DNA of 64,000 bases from contig NZ_CP060723.1 in NCBI RefSeq assembly GCF_014395225.1, positions 2,418,001 through 2,482,000 of the forward strand, read 5' to 3'. The notes under the pieces are model-generated. The model had not been told where the DNA came from, did no database searches, and saw only the letters and a program-made list of their open reading frames with translations. Position numbers and translations under genes: made by a program. This DNA is from Pedobacter roseus (GTDB lineage: Bacteria; Bacteroidota; Bacteroidia; Sphingobacteriales; Sphingobacteriaceae). Each line of letters opens with the position of its first letter. The stretch's first letter is position 1. Positions 8,637-17,756 of this stretch are shown piece by piece.

Positions 8637-11600
8637 ATGAACTTAAAATTTTTACGCAAAATTTCTTTGTCATTGCTTTTCATGCTACTGGCAAGTACCA
8701 TCCTCTTTGCCCAAGACCGGAAGGTAACGGGAAAGGTTGTCGATCAGGCAGATGGACAGGGAATTCCTGGTGTGAACGTAAGCTTAAAAGGGATTCCGAG
8801 TAATGTAAGTACAAATTCGGATGGAAATTTTACCATTCAGATAAAATCTGATGCTGATGTGCTGGTATTTTCTTTTATCGGATACGTTAGACAGCAGATC
8901 ACAGTGGGTAAACAAACCAACATCGCTGTTCGCTTAGTATCCGAAAACAAGAGCTTAGAAGATGTAGTTGTGGTAGGTTACGGTACTCAGAAAAGAAGTC
9001 ATTTAACTGGCGCTGTGGTCGATATTAAAGCAACAGAAGTAGAAGATTTACCAGCGAGTAACATCGGTGCTGCCCTGGCAGGAAAAATATTGGGCGTTGG
9101 TGTGAGCGGGGGTATTTCCAGACCAGGTTCTACTGCCAAGCTTACCATCAGAAATCCAAACACAATCTTTTCTAAAGATGGTGGTTCTACTGATCCGCTG
9201 TATGTTATCGATGATGTAATTCAGATTAATCCACAAAACGGACAACCGGATGCTACACTTTTCAATAACCTTGATCCATCTGAGATTGAGAGCCTGTCTT
9301 TTTTAAAAGATGCATCAGCAGCCATTTATGGTACCCGGGCAGGTAATGGAGTAGTATTAGTAAAAACCAAACGTGGTAAAATTGGTCCTCCACGTATTAG
9401 TTACAGTGGTTCGTATGCAGTTAATGATGAAGCTTACCGTACCAAAATGTTAAGTGCTTACCAATTTGGCATGTATTATAATATTATGAACGGACCTAAC
9501 GGCGCAAATGTAAATCCTACAGGAGCCTCTGCGGCGGATAGTTTTTTTAGCCAGGATGAGCTTGAGCATTTTAAAAATATCAATTATGATTGGTTAGAAG
9601 ATGCATGGAAATCAGCTTATAATATGAAGCATACCTTAAGTATTTCAGGAGGCTCAGACCGTGCAACTTATTTTGGCGATATTGCCTACTACAAACAGGA
9701 TGGAAATCTTTCAAGTCTTGATTTTAAACGTTGGAATTTCAGATCAGGAGCCGATATTAAAGTTGCTACTAACCTAAAAGTGGGTTTACAGGTTTCAGGA
9801 AACAATAGCGAACTGATTAAAACTTTTAATAAAATTGGTAGTGAGCTGGACGATAACGACTACCGTAACCTGATTCTTGCACCGCGTTATGTTCCCATCT
9901 ATATTAATGGATATCCTGTTAAATTACCAGGAACAACGAACGATTTTTCTACTTACCATTTCTATGAAATTGAAAAATTGGGTAATCTGGCCAATACCAG
10001 AACTACAAATTATACCGTAAACTTAAATGCTCAATACGATATTCCATTCGTAAAAGGCTTAAGTGCAAGAGCTACATATTCGAGAAATATGGGAAGTAGT
10101 GCTGGCTCACAGATTGGTACAAAATACAATGTATACACATTTAAGAAATTGGGCACCAACGAGCATATTTACGATGGCGCAACACAGCCAACGGCGCTTG
10201 TAGCTTCTAATGGTAACAGGCTTTATTATTCAAATACCACACAAAGTTCAACTCAATCCAACTTTTTGCTTACCTATAACAGAACATTTGGAAAACATAC
10301 CATTGGTGCTTTAGCAACGGTAGAAAGATCAGAACAGGCTTATGATAATGAAGTGGTATTTAAGGCAGATCCTATCCAGCAAACAAACGGTCAGTTTAAC
10401 TCGGCTACTGGCGCTATTGATGGAAGTACCACAAAATCAGAAGGTGGATCGCTATCTTATGTGGCCAGGGCCAATTATAGCTACGCAGATAAATACCTTG
10501 CCGAATTTATGTTCAGAAGTGATGCTTCTACCAAATTTGCACCGGGTAATTATTGGGGTAATTTCTACTCAGGTTCATTGGGCTGGGTAATTTCTGAAGA
10601 AGACTTTTTTAAAGTGCCGGGTATTGATTTCTTGAAATTAAGATACTCAATAGGTTTATTAGGAAACGACCAAACCAAAGCCTGGCTATGGAGACAGCGT
10701 TATACTTTCCAGGATGGTAAAGGAGCGGTTTTCGGAGGAGATGGTAATGCTACAGCAGGTTATAAAATGGAGGCGTCGCCAAACCCTGACGCGACGTGGA
10801 GTGACGAACTTAAAAACAACATTGGTATTGATGCTAAATTCTTAAAAAACCGACTTACATTTTCTGCTGATGGTTATTACAACCATGCCACTAATATTTT
10901 AACAGAGGTAACATCAAACATTCCAATCACCATTGGAGGCTCGGTAGCTTCACAAAATTATGCAACAGCAGATTATTTCGGTTATGAACTAGGTATTGGA
11001 TGGAATGATAAAATCGGAAAAGATTTTAGTTACGGCGTTGATTTCAGGTTTGCCTGGTCAGACAATAAGGTAATTAAGGCAGATTATAATGCAAATGATG
11101 TATTGTATCCATGGAATCCACGTAATGGTACCTCATCTGATGTTGGTAAATGGGGTTACGATTATTTAGGTATGTTTAAAGATCAGCAAGAAATTGATGC
11201 TTATGTAAACCAATATAAAATTACCTCAGTAAATCCGGGCGCTGCAGGAAGTGGATCAGCAATTTTGGCTAAAGATTTAAAACCAGGCATGCTTTATTAC
11301 AGAGATGTTAGAGGACCACTACAACCTGATGGAACTTTTGCAGGTCCTGACGGAATCATCGATTTTAATGATCAGGTCCAATTATCTAAAAAAGCCACTA
11401 ACCATTATGGCTACGGAACAACATTGAAAGCCAATTATAAAGGAATTGGGATTGAAGCGGTAATTTCAGGTTCGTTTGGAGGATGGTCGGAGATTGACGC
11501 ACGTAAAAAAATGAACAATTCTATATCCCGTACTTTTGCGAGTGTGCCAGAAATCTGGGGCGATATTTATGATCCGATCCTTAACCCAAATGGTACAATG

Positions 11601-11873
11601 CCAAATCCTAACTGGGAAGCTAACAGTTTAAGTCCGACATCGAATTTCTGGAAAGTTTCTTCTTTTAGAATGCGTTTGGCCAGCTTACAGTTAAATTACT
11701 CTTTGCCAAAAGCTTGGCTTGAAAAAGTTAAAGTAAGTAATGTACGTGTTTATGCAACAGCCTTAAACCCTTATAATTTCTATAATCCATATTCATATAG
11801 AGACAGTGATACGGCATACGACGTTTTTCCGAACCTGAAAACATTTTCTTTTGGATTAAACGTAACCTTTTAA
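8637..11873 (+). CDS. SusC/RagA-type TonB-dependent outer-membrane glycan transporter 2
   Basis: 1078 residues. Signal peptide ends at LFAQ (about 26). Same order as SusC1: regulatory beta-sandwich (KVTGKVVDQADGQGIPGVNVSL), VVVVGYGTQK, plug with YVIDDVIQINP and DASAAIYGTRAGNGVVLV, then a barrel ending FSFGLNVTF. It is clearly a distinct paralog of SusC1, with many differences in loops, so probably tuned to another oligosaccharide. SusD2 follows 36 bp downstream. Its promoter block is shared with the pectate lyase operon, so co-induction during pectin breakdown is likely (inference). Confidence 0.96.
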   Translation: MNLKFLRKISLSLLFMLLASTILFAQDRKVTGKVVDQADGQGIPGVNVSLKGIPSNVSTNSDGNFTIQIKSDADVLVFSFIGYVRQQITVGKQTNIAVRLVSENKSLEDVVVVGYGTQKRSHLTGAVVDIKATEVEDLPASNIGAALAGKILGVGVSGGISRPGSTAKLTIRNPNTIFSKDGGSTDPLYVIDDVIQINPQNGQPDATLFNNLDPSEIESLSFLKDASAAIYGTRAGNGVVLVKTKRGKIGPPRISYSGSYAVNDEAYRTKMLSAYQFGMYYNIMNGPNGANVNPTGASAADSFFSQDELEHFKNINYDWLEDAWKSAYNMKHTLSISGGSDRATYFGDIAYYKQDGNLSSLDFKRWNFRSGADIKVATNLKVGLQVSGNNSELIKTFNKIGSELDDNDYRNLILAPRYVPIYINGYPVKLPGTTNDFSTYHFYEIEKLGNLANTRTTNYTVNLNAQYDIPFVKGLSARATYSRNMGSSAGSQIGTKYNVYTFKKLGTNEHIYDGATQPTALVASNGNRLYYSNTTQSSTQSNFLLTYNRTFGKHTIGALATVERSEQAYDNEVVFKADPIQQTNGQFNSATGAIDGSTTKSEGGSLSYVARANYSYADKYLAEFMFRSDASTKFAPGNYWGNFYSGSLGWVISEEDFFKVPGIDFLKLRYSIGLLGNDQTKAWLWRQRYTFQDGKGAVFGGDGNATAGYKMEASPNPDATWSDELKNNIGIDAKFLKNRLTFSADGYYNHATNILTEVTSNIPITIGGSVASQNYATADYFGYELGIGWNDKIGKDFSYGVDFRFAWSDNKVIKADYNANDVLYPWNPRNGTSSDVGKWGYDYLGMFKDQQEIDAYVNQYKITSVNPGAAGSGSAILAKDLKPGMLYYRDVRGPLQPDGTFAGPDGIIDFNDQVQLSKKATNHYGYGTTLKANYKGIGIEAVISGSFGGWSEIDARKKMNNSISRTFASVPEIWGDIYDPILNPNGTMPNPNWEANSLSPTSNFWKVSSFRMRLASLQLNYSLPKAWLEKVKVSNVRVYATALNPYNFYNPYSYRDSDTAYDVFPNLKTFSFGLNVTF

Positions 11874-11909
11874 TAATTAAAAGTAGTTATACTATTAAAT
11901 TTTAAAGAC

Positions 11910-13925
11910 ATGAAAAAGAATAAAATAATATATGTTTTGGTATCACTGGTTGTTTTAAGTGCCAGTTGCAAAGACAGTTTTTTAGAAGAGAAAAAAGATT
12001 ACGCAGGCTTTAATGAGCAGGTTTTTCAAGAAGCGTCATTAGCTCAGGGTTATGTAGATTATGTTTATGGCCTGTTTTTACCTGCCAATAACGGAACCCC
12101 GAATGTTCAGGTACAGAGTGCTACCGATAACGGCACTTACAGTTCGGCCTTTACGCAAACAACTGATGAACTGGCCGGCGAAACAGACTGGAATAAAGAA
12201 TGGGCACAGATTTCTTATGTGAATACAAATGCATTGAAATACTTTGGTCAACGTTTGCCAAGCAGCGTAGCCAATAATACCTGGACACGCATGAAAGAGA
12301 TTAATCTTTTTCTTCAGGAAATTGACAAACATGGTTTAACTACAGATATTACAAATAAATTTAAGGGACAGATGTACTTTTGGAGAGCATGGCAATATTT
12401 CGAACTGGTTAAATTGTATGGTGGTGTACCATTAGTATTAACACCTCAAGACCCGATTGTTTCTTCTGGTCCAGCAAATGAAATACAAAGAAGTTCATCT
12501 TCAGCATGTATTGAACAAATTGTTAAAGATTTAGATCTGGCAATTTCTTTATTACCAGGAAAATGGACAGGCGTAGATAATGGTAGAATTACATCAGGCG
12601 CAGCTGCAGCACTAAAAGGTAGGGTACTGTTAACATGGGCTAGTCCACTTTTTAACCGTACTGATGACCGGGCCCGTTGGGAAAGAGCTTACCAGGCAAA
12701 TTTAGCAGCAAAAACCTTATTAGAATCAAATGGTTTTGGTTTGTATAAAGTAGGTGGAACTACAAACGGTGTGGCATGGGGAAATATGTTCACAGCTGAT
12801 AACAGTATCGAATCTGTATTCGCTTTTGGCTTCAATGCGCTAACCACCGGAAACCCACAAAAAAACAATGGCTGGGAACAGGCTACACGTTCGCGTGAAA
12901 TTAATGGGGCTGGATCAATATCGCCAACCAAGCAGATTGTTGATGCCTTCCCGATGAGAGATGGTAAACCGATTACAGCTTCATCTTCAACTTACCCATA
13001 TTCTGATGCTAAGTTTTACAAAAATAGAGATCCACGCTTTTATAAAACTTTTGTATATAACGGTGCCATCTGGCCATATAGCGGAGCAACAAATTATAAA
13101 CAATGGACTTATGTATGGAAAAAAACAGCTACAGCAGGTTATAATGGAACTACGGAAGCTAAGGGCGCCAATGCTAGTGGTATCTATTTATGCAAAGCAA
13201 ATAATCCAAACGCGAACAACTCCATCGGTAATTTTAGCAATAGTCCGACAGATTATATGGAAATAAGATTCGCTGAAGTAGTACTTAACCTAGCCGAATC
13301 GGCTATTGGAACAGATAAGTTGAACGAAGGCTTTGATGGAATCAAATCAATAAGAGATAGAGCAGGTATTTTAGCGGGCACCGATGGTTCGTATGGTATT
13401 GGAAATGGCTTAAGCCGCGACCAATTATTTGCAGCCGTATTAAATGAAAGAAAAATAGAGTTTGCTTATGAAAGTAAACGTTTTTGGGATTTAAGGAGAT
13501 GGATGTTATTTGAATCAGGCACAACTACAGCCAGATTAGGTTTTGCTCCATTAAACGGTACCCGCAGAACTGGTTTTTATATTGGCGTTAAAACAACTGC
13601 AGGTGCAGATTATGTTGGCGCAAATGATCCATTACTAAAACCTGCTACAGGAACGGCTCCGTTAATTGACAGAGACCCCGCAACCTATCCTGCAGGCATA
13701 ACAACATACGATCAATACCTTGATTATCTTTACGATAACTATTTTAAGGTAAGTGTTCGGGATGATCTTGACAAAACAAGTCCAGCGAATTGGAAATTTA
13801 CCTGGTATCCTCAATATTATTTCTTTGGAATCAATCAAACCGTATTATCGGCAAGTCCTTACCTGCAACAAACAACAGGTTGGGATAGTATGAATGGTGC
13901 TGGCACGTTCGATCCACTGAAATAA
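11910..13925 (+). CDS. SusD/RagB-family surface glycan-binding lipoprotein 2
   Basis: 671 residues. Lipoprotein signal with lipid Cys20 (VLSASC). SusD features are FWRAWQYFELVKLYGGVPLVL, ITSGAAAALKGRVLLTWASPLFN and the late motif AAVLNERKIEFAYESKRFWDLRRW. It is about 60 residues longer than SusD1, mainly in the C-terminal part. It pairs with SusC2 just upstream on the outer membrane. A strong terminator follows 10 bp after the stop. Confidence 0.95.
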   Translation: MKKNKIIYVLVSLVVLSASCKDSFLEEKKDYAGFNEQVFQEASLAQGYVDYVYGLFLPANNGTPNVQVQSATDNGTYSSAFTQTTDELAGETDWNKEWAQISYVNTNALKYFGQRLPSSVANNTWTRMKEINLFLQEIDKHGLTTDITNKFKGQMYFWRAWQYFELVKLYGGVPLVLTPQDPIVSSGPANEIQRSSSSACIEQIVKDLDLAISLLPGKWTGVDNGRITSGAAAALKGRVLLTWASPLFNRTDDRARWERAYQANLAAKTLLESNGFGLYKVGGTTNGVAWGNMFTADNSIESVFAFGFNALTTGNPQKNNGWEQATRSREINGAGSISPTKQIVDAFPMRDGKPITASSSTYPYSDAKFYKNRDPRFYKTFVYNGAIWPYSGATNYKQWTYVWKKTATAGYNGTTEAKGANASGIYLCKANNPNANNSIGNFSNSPTDYMEIRFAEVVLNLAESAIGTDKLNEGFDGIKSIRDRAGILAGTDGSYGIGNGLSRDQLFAAVLNERKIEFAYESKRFWDLRRWMLFESGTTTARLGFAPLNGTRRTGFYIGVKTTAGADYVGANDPLLKPATGTAPLIDRDPATYPAGITTYDQYLDYLYDNYFKVSVRDDLDKTSPANWKFTWYPQYYFFGINQTVLSASPYLQQTTGWDSMNGAGTFDPLK

Positions 13926-13934
13926 AAAGATCTT

Positions 13935-13964
13935 AGGGCGGTTTGCTCGCCGCCCTGGTTTTTT
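13935..13964 (+). terminator. Rho-independent terminator after SusC2/SusD2
   Basis: GC-rich stem AGGGCGG / CCGCCCT with an eight-base loop, followed by GG and six T residues. It starts 10 bp after the SusD2 stop. Confidence 0.9.
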
Positions 13965-14007
13965 ATATTTGGTTTTTAGAAAAAGGGAACATTAATTTGT
14001 TTCCTTT

Positions 14008-14050
14008 TTTTTCATTTAAGAATGTTACATTTATATATGAATATTATTTT
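14008..14050 (+). promoter_or_regulatory. Putative promoter of PL1 operon (shared block P2)
   Basis: TTTTCATTTAAGAATG then ACATTTATATATGAAT, nearly the same as P1. TATATATG at 14032-14039 is the candidate -7 element, followed by TATCTTGTAA as in P1. It predicts a leader of about 270 nt before the PL1 start. Confidence 0.55.
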
Positions 14051-14146
14051 TATCTTGTAACACGGTTGTGGAAATGAATTTAATTTGTTACAGCCATTTT
14101 AACCAAATGAAAAGATGATACAATACCTGGCCAAAATTATACAGTA

Positions 14147-14199
14147 AACAGCCAATTTTTGCGTGCAATTTTGAAATATAATATACTTTCTAACCAAAA
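14147..14199 (+). promoter_or_regulatory. Conserved leader block shared with the SusC2 leader
   Basis: Begins ACAGCCAATTTTTGCGTG and ends ATACTTTCTAACCAAAA, aligning with 8352-8400. Conservation in two non-coding leaders in front of unrelated genes argues for a function or a recent duplication of the leader. Confidence 0.5.
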
Positions 14200-14318
14200 C
14201 TGATAACCAAAGAAATAAACAGAAATGAGCCGATTTTTATAAAATTCACGATTGACAATTTCACCAATCAAAAAATATCAGCTAAATTTCTTTTGCTTCT
14301 TTAACGGGCAAAACACAA

Positions 14319-15974
14319 ATGAAAAAGAACTTTTTAAATCTGTTGTTCACAACAGCATTAATGCTCTCCGCTAATTATTCTTTCGCACAATATCCCAATA
14401 TCCCTGCCGATGTGAAAAAGTCTTCCGATTCGATGATGAAAGAAGCTTACCACCAATCGGACATTGCCTGGGAAAAAGCCAAGCCTATTATTGCTAAAGA
14501 AGCAGGCGAGGGCAAACCATATATCCCATGGGCTGGCAGACCGAACGATTTGCCACAATCTAAATTATTGGCCTTTCCGGGGGCTGAAGGCGGAGGCGCT
14601 TATAGTTTTGGTGGTCATGGCGGTAGAGTAATCGTAGTAAAAAATTTAAATGATAGCGGTCCGGGGTCATTGCGTGATGCCTGTGAACAAGGCGGCGCAA
14701 GGATTGTAGTTTTCAATGTGGCAGGGATCATCAGGTTAAAAACCCCGTTAATTATCCGTGCACCTTATATTACCATTGCCGGACAAACGGCTCCGGGTGA
14801 TGGTGTGTGTGTAGCTGGCGAATCGGTTTGGTTAAACACACACGATGTAATTGTGCGTTTTATGCGTTTTAGAAGGGGCGAAACCTTTGTAGGCCGCAGA
14901 GATGATGCCATTGGTGGAAATCCGGTGGGTAACATTATGATCGATCACGTTTCTGCAAGCTGGGGACTAGACGAAAACATGTCGATGTACCGCCACATGT
15001 ACAACGATAGTACTGGCAAAACAGAAGAAAAACTGGGAACGGTGAATATCACCATCCAAAATTCGATTTTTTCTGAAGCACTAGATTACTGGAACCATGC
15101 ATTTGGTTCAACCTTAGGGGGCGAAAACTGTGCTTTTGTACGTAACCTTTGGGCTGATAATGGTGCCCGTAACCCGTCAATCGGCTGGAACGGTATTTTC
15201 AATTTCGCCAATAACGTGGTGTTCAACTGGAATAATCGCTCTACAGACGGCGGCGATTATACTGCTCAATATAATATCATCAATAACTTTTACAAACCTG
15301 GTCCCGTTACCGAATTAAAAGACCCGATCAGTTACCGAATTTTAAAGCCCGAATCTGGTCGCAGTAAATTGCCTTATGTAGTTTTCGGAAGAGCTTATGT
15401 TGCCGGAAATATTATCGATGGCAATGAAAAAGTAACCAAAAACAACTGGGATGGAGGTGTACAGCTGGAAGATAAAAAAGGAAATCTAATGTCTTACGAG
15501 CAAGCCAGTAAATATTTCGCAGCGATGAAGGCAAAAGATCCCTTCCCGATGCCAAAAATCAGCATTATACCTACCTTACAGGCAAAAAATTACGTATTGG
15601 CAAATGCAGGAGCTACTTTACCAAAAAGAGATCCGGTTGATACCCGTGTAGTTAAACAGGTAAGCACAGGTAAAATCGAGGTGCATCCTGATGCCAAACC
15701 GTCTGCTTTCCAGTTCGAACACCGCAGATTACCTGGCGATTCTTACAAACAGGGAATTATTACTGAAGTTTCACAGGTGGGTGGTTATCCGGAATATAAA
15801 GGAACACCTTACAAAGATTCAGACGATGATGGTATGCCTGATGCTTACGAACTGAAAAACGGTTTAAACCCGAAAGATGCTTCTGATGCCTCAAAAATCA
15901 CCAAAAGTGGTTATTCTAACATCGAAGTTTATTTGAATAGTGTAGTTCCTGTTTCCATTGTAAAACCAAACTAA
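14319..15974 (+). CDS. Secreted PL1-family pectate lyase A
   Basis: 551 residues with a signal peptide ending SFAQ. It cleaves polygalacturonate by beta-elimination if it follows its family. PL1 beta-helix hallmarks are LLAFPGAEGGGAYSFGGHGG (about 84-103), SGPGSLRDACEQGGARIVVFNVAG, MIDHVSASWGLDENMS and NVTIQNSIF-like rungs. The C-terminus carries a calcium-binding-type repeat (DSDDDGMPDAYELKNGLNP) seen in many secreted Bacteroidota lyases. A paralog starts 1 bp after its stop, so the two are co-translated. The neighbouring SusC/SusD pair and shared promoter block suggest it feeds that transporter. Confidence 0.93.
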   Translation: MKKNFLNLLFTTALMLSANYSFAQYPNIPADVKKSSDSMMKEAYHQSDIAWEKAKPIIAKEAGEGKPYIPWAGRPNDLPQSKLLAFPGAEGGGAYSFGGHGGRVIVVKNLNDSGPGSLRDACEQGGARIVVFNVAGIIRLKTPLIIRAPYITIAGQTAPGDGVCVAGESVWLNTHDVIVRFMRFRRGETFVGRRDDAIGGNPVGNIMIDHVSASWGLDENMSMYRHMYNDSTGKTEEKLGTVNITIQNSIFSEALDYWNHAFGSTLGGENCAFVRNLWADNGARNPSIGWNGIFNFANNVVFNWNNRSTDGGDYTAQYNIINNFYKPGPVTELKDPISYRILKPESGRSKLPYVVFGRAYVAGNIIDGNEKVTKNNWDGGVQLEDKKGNLMSYEQASKYFAAMKAKDPFPMPKISIIPTLQAKNYVLANAGATLPKRDPVDTRVVKQVSTGKIEVHPDAKPSAFQFEHRRLPGDSYKQGIITEVSQVGGYPEYKGTPYKDSDDDGMPDAYELKNGLNPKDASDASKITKSGYSNIEVYLNSVVPVSIVKPN

Positions 15975-15975
15975 A

Positions 15976-17607
15976 ATGCGCACCTGGAATTCAATTTTTA
16001 GCATCATCGCACTTTGTGGAATAGGAAATATTGCTTTTGCCCAATATCCGGTTATTCCGGAAGCGATGGAAAAGAAAGCTGATTCACTTTTGAAAAGCAT
16101 CGAAGATAAATCGGAAAAGCAGTTTTTAAAGGTAAAATCCATTGTGGATGAAGATGCCAAACATGGTAAACCCTATATTCCTTGGGCAGCTAAACCAGGC
16201 GATTTGCCTCAATCTAAAATGGTGGCCTTTCCGGGAGCCGAAGGTGGAGGTGCTTATTCTTTTGGTGGCCGTGGCGGCAAAGTATATGTGGTAAGCAGTT
16301 TAGAAGATGAAGGCAAAGGTACTTTACGTGAAGCCTGCGAACAGGGTGGAGCAAGAATTATTGTGTTCAACGTTTCCGGGATCATCAGGTTAAAAACACC
16401 ATTGATCATTCGCGCACCTTATGTTACCATTGCTGGTCAGAGTGCACCTGGTGATGGCGTATGTATCGCCGGCGAATCGGTATGGGTCAATACCCACGAT
16501 GTGGTAATCCGTTATATGCGTTTCCGCCGTGGGGCAACCGATGTTACCAGAAGAGATGATGCTATAGGCGGTAATCCTGTTGGAAATATTATTATCGATC
16601 ACGTTTCGGCAAGCTGGGGACTGGATGAAAATATGTCGATTTACCGCCATGTATATGATCCTCAAGACGGTTCTAAACCTGTTAAATTGCCTACTGTAAA
16701 CGTCACCATCCAAAATTCAATCTTTTCTGAAGCATTGGATACCTATAACCACGCTTTCGGAAGTACAATCGGTGGTTTAAATTCCACTTTTATGCGTAAC
16801 CTTTGGGCATCAAACATCAGCAGAAATCCATCTGTGGGCATGTATGGCGATTTTGGTTTTGCCAATAATGTGATCTTCAACTGGTGGAACAGAAGTGCCG
16901 ATGGTGGCGATAATGTCTCATTTTATAGCTTCATCAACAATTATTACAAACCAGGGCCTATTACTCCTGCCGGAGAACCGATTTCTTATCGTATCTTAAA
17001 ACCTGAATCGGGTAGAGATAAAAAGTTCACCAACGAATTTGGTAAAGCTTATGTAACCGGAAATATCATTGAAGGAAACGAAAAAGTAACCAAAAACAAC
17101 TGGGATGGTGGTGTACAGCCTGAAAGCAAAAGAGATAAACAGAAACTATTGGATTCCATCCGTACGGATCAACCTTTACCTATGGCCAAGATTTCCATCA
17201 TCGATACCAAAAAAGCTTACGATTATGTTTTGGCCAATGCCGGAGCTTCATTACCGGTTCGTGACGCGGTAGACCAACGGATTATTAAACAAGTAACACC
17301 CGGTAAAATTGAACATGTTGAAGATGGTAAATTGCCTGCCAAACAAAGTTATGTAAAACGCCGTTTGCCAGCCGATTCTTACAAAAAAGGCATTATTTCT
17401 GATATCGCCCAGGTTGGCGGTTACCCTGAATATAAAGGTAAACCTTTTGTGGATACTGATAATGATGGTATTCCCGATGCCTGGGAAACTAAAAATGGTT
17501 TAAACCCAAAAGATGCAAAAGACGCTGCTAAAATTTCGAAATCAGGTTATTCGAATATTGAAGTATATTTAAATAGCCTGGTGGATGTTAATAAGGTGAG
17601 GCCGTAG
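15976..17607 (+). CDS. Secreted PL1-family pectate lyase B
   Basis: 543 residues, signal peptide ending AFAQ. It is closely related along its whole length to the lyase just upstream (same MVAFPGAEGGGAYSFGG start, IIDHVSASWGLDENMS core, and C-terminal DTDNDGIPDAWETKNGLNP calcium-type repeat), so the pair is a tandem duplication that has diverged. Pectate lyase activity on homogalacturonan is expected; different specificity for methylation or chain length between the two is possible. The gene is followed by a palindromic repeat. Confidence 0.93.
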   Translation: MRTWNSIFSIIALCGIGNIAFAQYPVIPEAMEKKADSLLKSIEDKSEKQFLKVKSIVDEDAKHGKPYIPWAAKPGDLPQSKMVAFPGAEGGGAYSFGGRGGKVYVVSSLEDEGKGTLREACEQGGARIIVFNVSGIIRLKTPLIIRAPYVTIAGQSAPGDGVCIAGESVWVNTHDVVIRYMRFRRGATDVTRRDDAIGGNPVGNIIIDHVSASWGLDENMSIYRHVYDPQDGSKPVKLPTVNVTIQNSIFSEALDTYNHAFGSTIGGLNSTFMRNLWASNISRNPSVGMYGDFGFANNVIFNWWNRSADGGDNVSFYSFINNYYKPGPITPAGEPISYRILKPESGRDKKFTNEFGKAYVTGNIIEGNEKVTKNNWDGGVQPESKRDKQKLLDSIRTDQPLPMAKISIIDTKKAYDYVLANAGASLPVRDAVDQRIIKQVTPGKIEHVEDGKLPAKQSYVKRRLPADSYKKGIISDIAQVGGYPEYKGKPFVDTDNDGIPDAWETKNGLNPKDAKDAAKISKSGYSNIEVYLNSLVDVNKVRP

Positions 17608-17611
17608 AGAA

Positions 17612-17698
17612 ATCGTCATTGCGAGGCACGAAGCAATCTCAAAGCTATGGGTTTAATAGCGAAAGTAGTAGGATTGCTTCGTGCCTCGCAATGACGAA
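17612..17698. repeat. Class A palindromic repeat
   Basis: Ends ATCGTCATTGCGAG and CTCGCAATGACGAAT, with inner arms GCACGAAGCAATC / GATTGCTTCGTGC. It follows the second PL1 stop. An open frame from 17619 runs through it into the next gene, but that N-terminal extension is repeat-encoded. Confidence 0.85.
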
Positions 17699-17716
17699 TA
17701 ACAAAAAAGAAATGCA

Positions 17717-17745
17717 TCTTGGTGTCTTCGTGCCTTTGTGGTCAA
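17717..17745. repeat. Short dispersed phrase repeat (class P)
   Basis: CTTGGTGTCTTCGTGCCTTT, continuing with GTGGTC, is a stock intergenic phrase in many bacteria, here just before the start at 17757. Related phrases occur near 41296 and 43122. Confidence 0.4.
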
Positions 17746-17756
17746 ATAATAAAAAT

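Larger units (their letters stand above)
13926..14318. other. Intergenic region: terminator, promoter and leader of PL1 operon
   Basis: 393 bases with the same architecture as 8143-8636: terminator, promoter block, then a conserved leader segment. A six-codon frame starting MSRFL (ATG near 14225) resembles the true start of the GH78 gene at 46659 but stops at once. Confidence 0.6.

Noticed and set aside
8637..13925. Possible horizontal transfer of the second SusC/SusD pair from slightly AT-richer codon use
   Set aside because: The impression is by eye only, the terminators and leader match neighbouring genes, and no boundary elements were found; composition statistics would be needed.
17619..17756. 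In-frame N-terminal extension of the beta-helix protein
   Set aside because: It is encoded by a class A repeat and a phrase repeat, and the signal peptide starts only at 17757.
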